64,000 nt of DNA, from NCBI GenBank assembly GCA_910583545.1, contig CAJTXM010000002.1, positions 62,001-126,000 on the forward strand. The letters run 5' to 3'. Source of the DNA: an uncultured Christensenella sp. (GTDB lineage: Bacteria > Bacillota > Clostridia > Christensenellales > Borkfalkiaceae). The position numbers and the translations under genes are program-made. Shown piece after piece: positions 40,325-49,641 of this stretch (within the stretch, counting starts at the first letter, position 1; the number at the start of each line of letters is the position of its first letter). The notes under the pieces were generated by a model. It ran no database searches, was not told where the DNA came from, and was given only the letters and a program-made list of their open reading frames with translations.

Positions 40325-42682
40325 TTATTTCAACTTTATTACAGTAACGCCTGTTTCCCCTTCGCCGTATTTGCCTAAGCGGAAACTTTCAACGTTTTTC
40401 TTGCCTTTTAAATGCTGAGCTATTGCGTTTTTCAATCTGCCCGTACCTACTCCGTGAATTACTTTAATCTCTTCGAGATTGTCCGTGACGGCTCTGTCAA
40501 TAAAATTATCAACTTCATACAGCGCTTCTTCCACAGTCATTCCGAGAACGTTGATTTCAAGCAAGGGACGGCTCGGCGGCATATGTTTTATAACTTTTGT
40601 CTTTTCTTTTTTCTGTTCATATCCTGAAATAATCTGCAAATCCGCAAATTTACAGTGCATTTTTATACTTCCGCAAAGAACCTCTATTTCATCTTTTTTG
40701 TTAGAAATAAAAATCACCTGACCTCTGCTTTGTGTTTTTTCAATAAAAACAGTTGCTCCACATTTCAAATTTGCTCTGTTTGCAGGTATAAATCCGCTGG
40801 TTTTATTTTTTATTTCCTCTTCTTCGTAGGAAATATCGCTCAGTTTATTTTTGAGCGTACGAGCCTTGATAAGATCCGATTGACTTATCTCTTCGGCTTT
40901 AAAAATATTCTCTATCTCTTTTAAAATTTCATCGGCGGTTTCGCACCTTTCGGCGATAATTCTGCGCGTTTCACTGCGAGCCGAACGGGAAATTTTCTCT
41001 TTTTCTCTGTTGATTTCCTCTATTTTTTTATTGACTTCGTCGACTTTTCTCTTCCATTCGTTTTCAAGACTTTGAACGGAGCTCAGCTTTTCCTCTGCCT
41101 TTACTCTGCTCTCTTCCGCGCTTTTTAAAACGTTTTCAAAATTTCTTGCGCCTTCCGTCATAAAATTCAAAGCGTCGTTCAAAATTTTCTCACCCAAGCC
41201 CAACCGCCTTGAAATGGCAATCGCATTGCTTGCGCCGGGAAGTCCTATTTTAATGCGGTATAGAGGCTTCAACGTTTGCGCATCAAACTCCATACTTGCG
41301 TTTTCTATTCTGTCGTTTGAATAAGCAAATTCTTTCAGCGGTGTAAAATGCGTAGTTACTATCCCTTTACATCCGATTTTAAGAAAATGAGTTACGATAG
41401 CTTTTGCGAGCGCCTGCCCCTCGTCGGGATTAGTCCCTCCGCCGAGTTCATCTATAAGCACAAGGCTGTTAACAGTAACGCCGTCGCAAATATTTTTAAT
41501 ATTTAAAACGTGAGATGAAAAAGTCGAAAGATTTTCTTCTATGCTCTGACTGTCGCCGATATCGCAGAAAATGTTATCGAATACCGCAAGCGACGACCCC
41601 TCGGATGCAGGTACGAACAGTCCGCACTGCGCCATAAGCGAAAACAGCCCGCACATTTTGAGAGTTACCGTTTTACCGCCCGTATTAGCTCCGCTCAAAA
41701 GCAAAAAATCATAATTTTTGCCAAGCTCTATCGAAACGGGCACAGTTTTATCCTTATCAAGCAGAGGATGTCTGCCTTTTATTATATTTATATAACCTCT
41801 GCCGTTTATTTCGGGTTTAGTACATTTTTTCTGATACCCGAACTCCGCTCTCGCGAGGCATGCATCGATATCCGCTAAAATCTCTATATCCGCGAACAGA
41901 CTGTCCTTTAAATTGCCGATACGCTTCGAAAGCGATCTCAAAATCGCTTCAACTTCCTCTCGTTCGTCAATCGTAAGCGCAATCAGCTCGTTGTTGAGTT
42001 CTAAAACGTATTCCGGCTCGATAAAAAAAGTTGCTCCCGTCTGTGAACGGTCGTGCACGAAACCTCTTACTTGATTTTTATATTCTGCTTTTACCGGAAT
42101 GACGTATCTGTCGTTTCTGATAGTTACTATTCCGTCCTGCAAATATCTTGCGTCCTTCGAAAGATACTCCGAAAGTTTTACGCGGATTTTCTCGTTTAAA
42201 CTCCTTATTCTGCTTCTTATAGAATATAATCTGTCGCTTGCAAAATCACTTACCTGCTCTACCGAAACTATTTTTTCTGAAATATCGTCTTCAAGCGCTT
42301 TGTCAAAATACAGTCTGTCGGCTTTTTCACGCATTATAATAATGCTTTCGTCGTTTATTCTGCTTATATTTTCGTAAGCTATTCTTGCCGATCGCAACAG
42401 CGCGTTGGTATCCAAAAGCTCCGAACAGGATAACGCCGAGCCCTTTGACGCCCGTTCTATATTGTCCTCTACACTCCCGAAAAGCTCGACTTTGCCTGCG
42501 CCGTGCGTATACAAAATTTTATCGCACTCAGCCGTACAATCCAACAGCAAACGCACCTCTTCAACTTTTTTGAACGGCTTAGTGTCTAAAATTTTCAGTC
42601 TGCCTTTATCTGTTACCGCGAAATTGCTGACAGATAAAAGAATTTTATCAAGCTCGAGTTTCTGATAATTTTTATTTTCCAT
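40325..42682 (-). CDS. mutS2: MutS2 endonuclease/ATPase
   Basis: A 785-residue MutS2 protein, which in Firmicutes suppresses recombination and rescues collided ribosomes. It lacks the mismatch-recognition domain of MutS. The ATPase Walker A is GANTGGKT near 334, followed by the LIDELGGGTNPDEGQAL block near 413; a long charged coiled coil (about 515-600) and a C-terminal Smr nuclease domain (KVIHGVGTGRLKNAI) complete it. I start at the ATG at 42682; an in-frame TTG six bases upstream overlaps the U32 stop. Confidence 0.95.
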   Translation of the reverse strand: MENKNYQKLELDKILLSVSNFAVTDKGRLKILDTKPFKKVEEVRLLLDCTAECDKILYTHGAGKVELFGSVEDNIERASKGSALSCSELLDTNALLRSARIAYENISRINDESIIIMREKADRLYFDKALEDDISEKIVSVEQVSDFASDRLYSIRSRIRSLNEKIRVKLSEYLSKDARYLQDGIVTIRNDRYVIPVKAEYKNQVRGFVHDRSQTGATFFIEPEYVLELNNELIALTIDEREEVEAILRSLSKRIGNLKDSLFADIEILADIDACLARAEFGYQKKCTKPEINGRGYINIIKGRHPLLDKDKTVPVSIELGKNYDFLLLSGANTGGKTVTLKMCGLFSLMAQCGLFVPASEGSSLAVFDNIFCDIGDSQSIEENLSTFSSHVLNIKNICDGVTVNSLVLIDELGGGTNPDEGQALAKAIVTHFLKIGCKGIVTTHFTPLKEFAYSNDRIENASMEFDAQTLKPLYRIKIGLPGASNAIAISRRLGLGEKILNDALNFMTEGARNFENVLKSAEESRVKAEEKLSSVQSLENEWKRKVDEVNKKIEEINREKEKISRSARSETRRIIAERCETADEILKEIENIFKAEEISQSDLIKARTLKNKLSDISYEEEEIKNKTSGFIPANRANLKCGATVFIEKTQSRGQVIFISNKKDEIEVLCGSIKMHCKFADLQIISGYEQKKEKTKVIKHMPPSRPLLEINVLGMTVEEALYEVDNFIDRAVTDNLEEIKVIHGVGTGRLKNAIAQHLKGKKNVESFRLGKYGEGETGVTVIKLK

Positions 42683-42684
42683 AA

Positions 42685-44802
42685 TCAATAGATTCCGTTT
42701 ATCGTATGTCCGCGCGTTACCGCGCCACAGTTACCGCCTGCAGTAAAGTCGGAAAGCTTTCCCGCCGAAACAGAAACAGGCAAAAGAGTTGCACAGTTAT
42801 AAACCTCAAACGCGCAGTCCTCGGTTTTATAACGCCTTAAAGGAAATTTTCTGCCGTTTTCATCGGTTAAATGATATAATTCGCGTCTGTCGCAAGATTT
42901 ACACTTTTTTTCAAAAGGGCAATAAATCAAGTCCATTAATTTAATATCACCCTCACAAAGATAAAAAACTTTTGTATCGGAAAGCGCATCCGCCTCTTTT
43001 ATAGTCAGCTCTTTTGAAAGGCACTTATAATCGGCTTCGCACAGAGAAAGCGAAAGTCGGTTTGTCAAGTTAAAACCTGTACCGGCAAAAAGCTTTGTTT
43101 TTAATTGATTTGCAAGTTCTATGCCGTAATAAGCTTCGCAGTAAATTCCATCAAAGCTGCCGATTATATTTTTAATAAGTTTTATCCCTTCATTGCTCAA
43201 ATACGGCGGAATATATAAATATTTTTCACCTTTGAAATCGGATTCCGCAATTTTAAAGTCTAAGGAATAATCCTGCGGTTTCAGTATTCCTATATCGGCT
43301 TTCAATCCTGTTAAATCGGTAGAAATCACCGCTGTTTTTTCATTTCTTTTGATGACTGCTTCGGGGATAACTAAGCTGAACGAATACTGAACATTCGTAC
43401 TGTTTCCTGCAAAATATTCGGAGTACGCCTTTCGTCTTAATCCGTTCAGTTCTGAAACGGGCATAAAGACCCCGTCCGTTTCGACATTAATTACGGGCCT
43501 ATACGGGAAGCCGTCCACCTTTTCAAAACAGCGGATTACGTCGTCCTGCGAAAGCGGACGCGTTGCAGCGCTCTCCAAAGGTTTATCGCCGTAAAATAAT
43601 TTTCCGTTTACATTCAGTTCCGGCAGTTGACCCGCAAAAAACCGCGCTTCGATATTCAGATTCAACAGACGTTTTTTTGACAGCAATTTTTCGTTAAGAG
43701 CTCTATCGGTAGTTATAAACGCTTTATCGCCGTTTTTAAGCCGTGACTGCGACGATAAAACGTAACCGCCTTTAACCTCTCCAGACAGAACGGCTCCGCC
43801 AGTTTCGACTCCTCCCCGAAGGATTTTAAAGCCGTCGCCTGCGCTTAATTTTTTATCCGTCCGCAAAATGTATTTTGAGCTGTCGACTTTTATAATACCG
43901 GCGTATTCGCCAATATGCCCCTGCACGGCGGAGGAAATAAAACTTTTATCCTGACCGAAAGCAAGCCCCGACGTATAATTTCCGCGGTTGAACGTGCGCT
44001 TTAAGTCGGAAAATTCATTATTGACAGAATTCCCTTTCAACAGTTTTTTATAGTAGCTGACCGAAGCGGAAACATATTCGGGACGGCGCATCCTCCCCTC
44101 GATTTTAAATGATTTAACTCCTGAGGCAAGGTATTCATTAATTCGCCTGTCAACACACAAATCTGAAAGCGATAGGCGGTACGCCTCCTCTTCAAAACCG
44201 ACTCGGTCAATGGAATATTTTTTTCTGCAAGGCTGTTTACACTTTCCCCTGTTTCCGCTGTTTCCGCCTATAAAAGACGACATATAGCATTGCCCCGAAA
44301 AGCAGGTACAAAGAGCGCCCTGAACAAAAGCTTCGGTTTCGATTATTTTTGATATTTCCGCAATATCGGATAACTTGGTTTCTCGCGCCAGTATAACTCT
44401 GTCAAAGCCGTACTTCTTGGCAAGTTCTGCGCCGTACACGTTGCAGGTGCCCGCCTGCGTTGAGAGATGCAAACAAATATCGGGAAAATTTTGTTTCAGA
44501 AATTTCCCCAAAAATATATCCTGCAGAATAAGTGCGTCACAGCCCGTATTCCAGGCATTTAACGCGGTTTTTATAAAATCTTCTATTTCGCTGTCTTTGA
44601 CAACCGTATTCAAAGCCGCATACACTTTCGTACCGAAAAGGTGAGCATACCTGCATATATAGGCAAGTTTATCGCTATCGAAATTTTCAGCCGAACTTCT
44701 TGCAGAAAACTTATCAAGACCCAAATATACAGCGTCTGCGCCTGCATTTATTGCCGCTTTTGCACAATCTCCGTTACCTGCCGGAGCTAATATTTCAGTC
44801 AT
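42685..44802 (-). CDS. U32 family peptidase (with C-terminal DUF3656 part)
   Basis: A 705-residue U32-family protein. Members are linked to collagenase-type peptidase annotation and, better supported, to RNA base hydroxylation (TrhP/RlhA group). The N-terminal TIM-barrel begins EILAPAGNGDCAKAAINAGADAVYLGL, with the cysteine cluster GQCYMSSFIGGNSGNRGKCKQPCR near 170-195 and the U32 signature EGRMRRPEYV near 235. The C-terminal 270 residues match the DUF3656-type region with Cys-rich CPFEKKCKSCDRRELYHL. The overall length suits the DUF3656-containing subgroup. Precise substrate is unknown. Confidence 0.9.
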   Translation of the reverse strand: MTEILAPAGNGDCAKAAINAGADAVYLGLDKFSARSSAENFDSDKLAYICRYAHLFGTKVYAALNTVVKDSEIEDFIKTALNAWNTGCDALILQDIFLGKFLKQNFPDICLHLSTQAGTCNVYGAELAKKYGFDRVILARETKLSDIAEISKIIETEAFVQGALCTCFSGQCYMSSFIGGNSGNRGKCKQPCRKKYSIDRVGFEEEAYRLSLSDLCVDRRINEYLASGVKSFKIEGRMRRPEYVSASVSYYKKLLKGNSVNNEFSDLKRTFNRGNYTSGLAFGQDKSFISSAVQGHIGEYAGIIKVDSSKYILRTDKKLSAGDGFKILRGGVETGGAVLSGEVKGGYVLSSQSRLKNGDKAFITTDRALNEKLLSKKRLLNLNIEARFFAGQLPELNVNGKLFYGDKPLESAATRPLSQDDVIRCFEKVDGFPYRPVINVETDGVFMPVSELNGLRRKAYSEYFAGNSTNVQYSFSLVIPEAVIKRNEKTAVISTDLTGLKADIGILKPQDYSLDFKIAESDFKGEKYLYIPPYLSNEGIKLIKNIIGSFDGIYCEAYYGIELANQLKTKLFAGTGFNLTNRLSLSLCEADYKCLSKELTIKEADALSDTKVFYLCEGDIKLMDLIYCPFEKKCKSCDRRELYHLTDENGRKFPLRRYKTEDCAFEVYNCATLLPVSVSAGKLSDFTAGGNCGAVTRGHTINGIY

Positions 44803-44806
44803 AATA

Positions 44807-45631
44807 CTAAATATACCCGAATTTTTCTATAATTTCAGCCACAGCGTCTTCATCATTACTTACAGCAACGTAATCAGCTTCATTTTTAAGCGCATCTACC
44901 GCATTGCCAACCGCCACACCGATTGAAGCAACTTTTATCATCGATAAATCATTTAGATTGTCGCCAACGGCTACTGTTGAACTCAAGGCGATACCGTAGT
45001 GCTCGGCAATATATTTCAACGCAACCCCCTTATTATCCTCCTTCGGGGAAATTTCGACGAGGGCGGACGAACTGCACGTTACGTCAAATTCTCCGCCGAA
45101 TCTGTTTTTCAGTAAACCGAATAGACACTCCCTCTTCTCCGGATAAACCAAAAAAGTGATTTTATGGCAGGCAAGATTGTGTTCTTTAACAAACTCAGAC
45201 ATGGGAACAGGCGTATTCACCGCCTTTATTCCCGTAACGGATTCATAAACGTCAAGTCTTTTATCCCCTGACGGAATACTCGTATAAAGTACTTCGTCGG
45301 AATAAGTATTGCTTGTATAACCGTAGTTTTCCGCAAATTTGCAGACTCTTGCAGCGTCGTTCGGCATTATACTGTTTTTCTTAATAATGCTTCCTGTCTC
45401 AATATCCGCAATCACCGACCCCTGATATGCAACAACAAGCCCCTTTAACCCGAGTTCTCTAACTCTCGGTAAAATAGATTTGAGCATTCTGCCCGTGCAT
45501 ACGGCAAAAATACCCCCGTTGGCAACATATTCGTTTATTGCTTTTTTTACTTTTTCGCTTATCGTATGACTGCTGTTCAAAAGCGTTCCGTCAAAGTCCG
45601 ATACAATTAATTTTTTGTTTATCTTTCTCAT
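44807..45631 (-). CDS. Cof-type HAD hydrolase
   Basis: A 274-residue haloacid dehalogenase-family phosphatase of the Cof type. Motif I, DFDGTLLNSSH at residues 12-22, gives the nucleophile Asp; motif II is VCTGRM near 44; the catalytic Lys and the GDNLNDLSMI block near 217-226 form motifs III and IV. A C2B-type cap sits between. The start overlaps the uvrC stop by four bases. Substrates are typically sugar phosphates; none is assigned. Confidence 0.92.
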   Translation of the reverse strand: MRKINKKLIVSDFDGTLLNSSHTISEKVKKAINEYVANGGIFAVCTGRMLKSILPRVRELGLKGLVVAYQGSVIADIETGSIIKKNSIMPNDAARVCKFAENYGYTSNTYSDEVLYTSIPSGDKRLDVYESVTGIKAVNTPVPMSEFVKEHNLACHKITFLVYPEKRECLFGLLKNRFGGEFDVTCSSSALVEISPKEDNKGVALKYIAEHYGIALSSTVAVGDNLNDLSMIKVASIGVAVGNAVDALKNEADYVAVSNDEDAVAEIIEKFGYI

Positions 45632-47439
45632 AAGTTTTCTTCGAAATATTTTTTTATATTTTCCGCTATTTTTTTGCTGATACCGTTTACTTGCGAAAAC
45701 TCTTCAACGCTTGCGCTCATAATTTTATCGATTGTACCGAAACGTTCCAAAAGCGCAATTCTTTTAGCTTTTCCTATGCCGTCTATTTCGGACAGCACGC
45801 TTGAAAGACTGTTTTTAGAATGAAGGTTCCTGAAATAGGTAATCGCAAACCTGTGCGCCTCGTCCCTTATTCTCTGCAACATTTTAAGCGAATAATCTCT
45901 GTGCGAAATTTTTACGCTGTCTTCCGAATACAGAGTATAGACTTCTTCCTCGCGTTTTGCAAGCGAAACAAGCTCGATGTCAGATATATTCATCCTTTTG
46001 AAAATCTCTTCTACGGCAGACAACTGTCCTTTTCCGCCGTCAATAATAATAAGGTCGGGTTTTTCAAACCGTTCTTCCTCTTTCGTGCCTATTTTAGCAA
46101 GGCGTCTTTGCAGAACTTCCTGCAACGATGCAAAATCGTTTGCACCTTCCACCGTCCTGATTTTAAATCTTCTGTAACTGCTTCTGTCCGCTTCTCCGTC
46201 GATAAAAACGACCATAGAGCCGACTTTATCCACTCCGCTGACGTTGGAAATATCGTAGCACTCCATTCTGCGCGGATACTTTTTCAGATTCAGAAGCGTT
46301 TGCAACCGATTGCAGGCATTGACCGTCATATCGTCGCGGTGCTTTATTTTGTCTATCGATTTTTCAAGATATTCCTGCGCATTTTTACGCGCCATTTTTA
46401 AAAGCTGAGATTTAACGCCCTGTTTGACAAACGAAATCTCGACCGATTTTTCCGACTTTTCCTTAAAATAGCATTCAAGCAATTCTTTTTCGCAAAAATC
46501 TTCGACAATAATTTCGGACGGTATTTCGTGGTTTGAATAATATTGAACTATAAAAGCAGTCAAAGCTTCACCGTCAGACATATGCGCTTCGTCCAGAGCA
46601 AAGCTGTTCCCGCCCTGCATTATCCCTTTACGCGTAACAAGAATATTTACTGCGGAATACAGTCCGTTTGAGGCATAGGCGATTATGTCGGCATCGATAA
46701 ATTTCGATAGCGATGTTATTCGCTTTGCCTCTAACTTGGAAAGCATTGAAAGCTTGTTTTTATAGTCGAGCGCAAGCTCAAAATTTTCACACTCCGACGC
46801 AGACAGCATTTTTGTTTTTAAAAGGTTTTCGGCTTCTTTGTAATTCCCTTCTAAAAAATTGATTGCTTTTTTAACTTGCTGAGCATATTCTTCTTTATTC
46901 ACTCTATGAGCGCAGGGTGCAGTGCAGCGAGCAATATGATAATTAAGACATTCTCTTTTCGGTTTCGACGTGACCTGCGTATGGCAGAATCTGATATTAA
47001 AAGATAACTGCAACGTGTCTAAAATATCTTTACAATTTATTCCGCCCATATACGGACCGAAATATTTTGCACCGTCTTTTCTCAATTTACGCGTTATTGA
47101 AAAAACAGGAAAATCTTCTTTTACGTTTACTTTGATATACGGGTAAGTTTTATCATCTTTTAAAAGAATATTGTATTTGGGTTTATATTTTTTAATAAGA
47201 TTATTTTCAAGTGCAAGTGCGTCTATCTCGGAATTGGTAATGATATAATTAAAATCCGCTATATTTTCAACCATCTTCATTACTTTTTCGGGCTTCGGCG
47301 AATTATGAAAATACTGCCTTACGCGGTTTTTCAACACTCGAGCTTTTCCGACGTAAATAATACTCTGATATTTATCAAGCATAATATACACCCCGGGATT
47401 ATCCGGAAGCAGTTTAAGCTTTTCCCTGATTACTTCCAT
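45628..47439 (-). CDS. uvrC: Excinuclease ABC subunit C
   Basis: A 603-residue nucleotide-excision-repair nuclease that cuts both sides of a lesion. The N-terminal GIY-YIG domain reads PGVYIMLDKYQSIIYVGKA near 15-33, a UVR motif lies near 205-240, the RNase H-like endonuclease III domain contains CYDISNVSGVDKVGSMVVF near 367, and a C-terminal helix-hairpin-helix pair (LSEIDGIGKAKRIALLERFG) follows. Domain order is normal. It leads the overlapping run to HAD and U32 and lies behind the serpin terminator. uvrA is at the far right of the window. Confidence 0.96.
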   Translation of the reverse strand: MEVIREKLKLLPDNPGVYIMLDKYQSIIYVGKARVLKNRVRQYFHNSPKPEKVMKMVENIADFNYIITNSEIDALALENNLIKKYKPKYNILLKDDKTYPYIKVNVKEDFPVFSITRKLRKDGAKYFGPYMGGINCKDILDTLQLSFNIRFCHTQVTSKPKRECLNYHIARCTAPCAHRVNKEEYAQQVKKAINFLEGNYKEAENLLKTKMLSASECENFELALDYKNKLSMLSKLEAKRITSLSKFIDADIIAYASNGLYSAVNILVTRKGIMQGGNSFALDEAHMSDGEALTAFIVQYYSNHEIPSEIIVEDFCEKELLECYFKEKSEKSVEISFVKQGVKSQLLKMARKNAQEYLEKSIDKIKHRDDMTVNACNRLQTLLNLKKYPRRMECYDISNVSGVDKVGSMVVFIDGEADRSSYRRFKIRTVEGANDFASLQEVLQRRLAKIGTKEEERFEKPDLIIIDGGKGQLSAVEEIFKRMNISDIELVSLAKREEEVYTLYSEDSVKISHRDYSLKMLQRIRDEAHRFAITYFRNLHSKNSLSSVLSEIDGIGKAKRIALLERFGTIDKIMSASVEEFSQVNGISKKIAENIKKYFEENL

Positions 47440-47470
47440 ATTTTCAGTATAACATAAACGAGTATTTTTT

Positions 47471-47498
47471 GCAATAAAAAGAGCGGCTAAGCCGCTCT
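47471..47498 (-). terminator. Terminator after the serpin gene
   Basis: AGAGCGGC and GCCGCTCT pair across a three-base loop, followed by TTTTTATT on the minus strand, between the serpin stop and the uvrC start. Confidence 0.85.
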
Positions 47499-47509
47499 CA
47501 GATTAATAT

Positions 47510-48844
47510 TTAAATGTTTTCTATAGCTCCCGAAAATAATGTATTGCCGTAACTGTCGCTTATTATAAATCCGAACGCCCTGTCTATTATAAAGTCTTCA
47601 TAAAGCTGCTCATAACCATCAGGTCCGGTTGCTCCGTCCATAGGCAAAGCCGTTACCGCCGCCCCTTCTATCCCTTTACGGTCAACCTTCAATTCCGTAG
47701 TATGAATTACGTCTTCACAATAAACGTAACTGTCTGTTAAAGCGGAAAAATCGCAATTCCCGGCATCGAATAATGCCGTAATTCCCATTTGAGAAAGTAT
47801 CGGTTTAATACGTTCGTCGTATGAAGCCTTAAATTCCGGAAAAAGACATCTTGTGTAAAAACGCTGTTTTTTATCGTGGTCAACACCGTTATAAGAAGTG
47901 ATGCTTTTAACCTTTTTAATATTTTCGGCCGTAAATACATCACCGACTGTATGTCCGTTTTCAGGCAAAATAAAATCTATTCTGTTTCCGTTTTCGGTTT
48001 TTGTGAAAAAGGTAATGTATCCATCGCCGTCGACAGCGCGCCCGATATTATAGTATCCGTTAAGAAGCTTTGTATTTTTTATATTGCCGTCGCTCTGAAC
48101 AAAATTATAATAACTGTCTGTAAAAGTCAGATCATTTCCGAACGTATTCCAAACGTCTTTAAGATATAACGTGTTTATAAGAGTAAACACCGTACTTTCC
48201 GAAAGCCGAAAGTCTTTGTCTATAAGCGCTTTGGTATTTTGTCTGACAAACTGCCGTATACATTCGTTTGCGGTTTTATTATCGTCGGCAAACTCTGTCT
48301 GATAAGAATAGCAGAAAAACTTATCGGAAAGAACGTCTATGCAATCTTGCTTTGCAACTGTATGACTGTCAAGCCAGATAGAATTCGAAAGCGAAATCAT
48401 TCCCGTCTGCAATTTTCTGTCCGCTTCGCCCCTATCGGTATATTCGGCAATTACCGAACGGTAATAATCGGAAAACTGCGCATTAAGTTTTTCATAACTT
48501 ATACCGAGCGTTGATAAAATCTGCGATTGCGTTTTCCCTGCGGAACACTGCGCCGCGAGCGACATAGCCATATACACTGATATCGGTGAAACAGCTATAT
48601 TTTTATGCGAAGAGAAACTTCTGAACGCGAGCGAAGCAAAATCTGCCGCAAACCGTTCTGCGCTTTTATACACGTCTGCAAAATCTTTTTCCGTTCTTTC
48701 AAGGTAACTAAGCTCTGTTATTTTCTGAGAAGGTTTTCCCAAAACGGTTGCATTGATTGCTCCGCTGTTATCGCACGCAGTAAAAGTGAATACGCTTATT
48801 ATAGCACACACCGACGATAAAGCACTCAGAAATAATTTTTTCAT
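47510..48844 (-). CDS. Lipoprotein serpin (protease inhibitor)
   Basis: A 444-residue serpin, a suicide inhibitor of serine proteases. An N-terminal signal ends in TAC with Cys24, suggesting a lipoprotein on the outer surface. Family blocks include NIAVSPISVYMAMSLAAQCSAGKT near 86-109, TLINTLYLKDVW near 222, and the C-terminal FGFIISDSYGNTLFSGAIENI. The reactive-centre loop hinge runs from about residue 391 (GIEGAAVTALPM), which favours an inhibitory serpin because it is rich in small residues. P1 would be near Ala405, suggestive of elastase-type targets, but that is a guess. Gut bacteria use serpins against host or microbial proteases. Confidence 0.9.
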   Translation of the reverse strand: MKKLFLSALSSVCAIISVFTFTACDNSGAINATVLGKPSQKITELSYLERTEKDFADVYKSAERFAADFASLAFRSFSSHKNIAVSPISVYMAMSLAAQCSAGKTQSQILSTLGISYEKLNAQFSDYYRSVIAEYTDRGEADRKLQTGMISLSNSIWLDSHTVAKQDCIDVLSDKFFCYSYQTEFADDNKTANECIRQFVRQNTKALIDKDFRLSESTVFTLINTLYLKDVWNTFGNDLTFTDSYYNFVQSDGNIKNTKLLNGYYNIGRAVDGDGYITFFTKTENGNRIDFILPENGHTVGDVFTAENIKKVKSITSYNGVDHDKKQRFYTRCLFPEFKASYDERIKPILSQMGITALFDAGNCDFSALTDSYVYCEDVIHTTELKVDRKGIEGAAVTALPMDGATGPDGYEQLYEDFIIDRAFGFIISDSYGNTLFSGAIENI

Positions 48845-48874
48845 AATGTTACCTCAAATAAAATTCTCAATATT

Positions 48875-48919
48875 AAAACGATTTAAAAATGCGTTTTGTC
48901 CCGCTTTTAAAATCGTTTT
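48875..48919. repeat. AT-rich inverted repeat upstream of the serpin
   Basis: AAAACGATTTAAAAATGCG and CGC...AAAATCGTTTT pair as a long stem of about 17 bp around a GTTTTGTC-type loop. It lies between the arsR stop and the serpin ATG. It lacks a downstream U-run, so it may be an operator or a structured leader rather than a terminator. Confidence 0.5.
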
Positions 48920-48970
48920 TTAAAATTTTATTTAACAATCGGCTTTACAGCGATTAACACGGTTAATAAT

Positions 48971-49309
48971 TCAGCAGGCAAGAAACTCCACACCCTTCAG
49001 CATCACGTCGTTTACCGTATCGTTTACAAGGCTGTAAAAAATTATTTTCCCCTGCCGTTCGCTTTTGACAATTCCGAGATTTTTCAACAGTCTTAACTGA
49101 TGCGAGATTGTCGTCTGATTAATATCAAGTACTCTTGATAAATCGGTTACGCACATCTCCGAAATCGCAAGAGCCGATAACATTTTTACTCTTGTCGGAT
49201 CGGCGAAAATAGAAAAAAAACAAACTATACTGTCAAGAACATCGCCTTCCGGCACGTATTCTTTGACTAAATCTTTTGTGCGTCTGTCCAAAATCATAGT
49301 GTCGGCCAT
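48971..49309 (-). CDS. ArsR family winged-helix regulator
   Basis: A 112-residue ArsR/SmtB repressor. The recognition region reads CVTDLSRVLDINQTTISHQLRLLKNLGIV, followed by the wing RQGKIIFYSL. The N-terminal part carries ADPTRVKMLSAL. Of the metal-binding signature ELCVCDL only one Cys remains (EMCVTDL), so the metal set cannot be assigned; a second Cys is at the extreme C-terminus. GAGG precedes the ATG at 49309, which replaces a longer GTG start. It sits between a small metal-binding protein and the serpin, with no metal pump nearby. Confidence 0.85.
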   Translation of the reverse strand: MADTMILDRRTKDLVKEYVPEGDVLDSIVCFFSIFADPTRVKMLSALAISEMCVTDLSRVLDINQTTISHQLRLLKNLGIVKSERQGKIIFYSLVNDTVNDVMLKGVEFLAC

Positions 49310-49410
49310 ACTCACCTCATAAATTTTAATATAATAAAATTATAAAGGCTGATATGCAGATATGTCAAAACGTTCCGGTGACTTATATTGTCATAAATTC
49401 TGTAATTTTG

Positions 49411-49626
49411 TTATTTCTGCTCTATCGACACAACAGTGAAGCCCAAACCGCTTACCGCTGTTTTTATTTCTTCATCGTCAACGTCCGTACGGCTTCTGAT
49501 TACCGCTGTTTTCTTTTTCAGTTTAACGTCAACCGAAACAACATTTGAAACCGCGCTCAAAGCATTCTCTGCGCGCTTTGCGCACCGCTCGCAGCACATT
49601 CCGTCTATGGTAATTATTTTTTTCAT
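49411..49626 (-). CDS. Heavy-metal-associated domain protein (CopZ-like)
   Basis: A 71-residue single HMA domain with a ferredoxin-like fold. The metal-binding motif GMCCERCAKRAENAL holds the CxxC pair plus an extra Cys, and the KIVKK-type beta strand follows with KKKTAVIRSRTDVDDEEIKTAVSGLGF. It is the size of copper chaperones such as CopZ, but copper specificity is not shown; no CopA is present. It lies just after the asparaginase stop and before arsR. Confidence 0.85.
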   Translation of the reverse strand: MKKIITIDGMCCERCAKRAENALSAVSNVVSVDVKLKKKTAVIRSRTDVDDEEIKTAVSGLGFTVVSIEQK

Positions 49627-49641
49627 ACTCAAGCACCCGAA

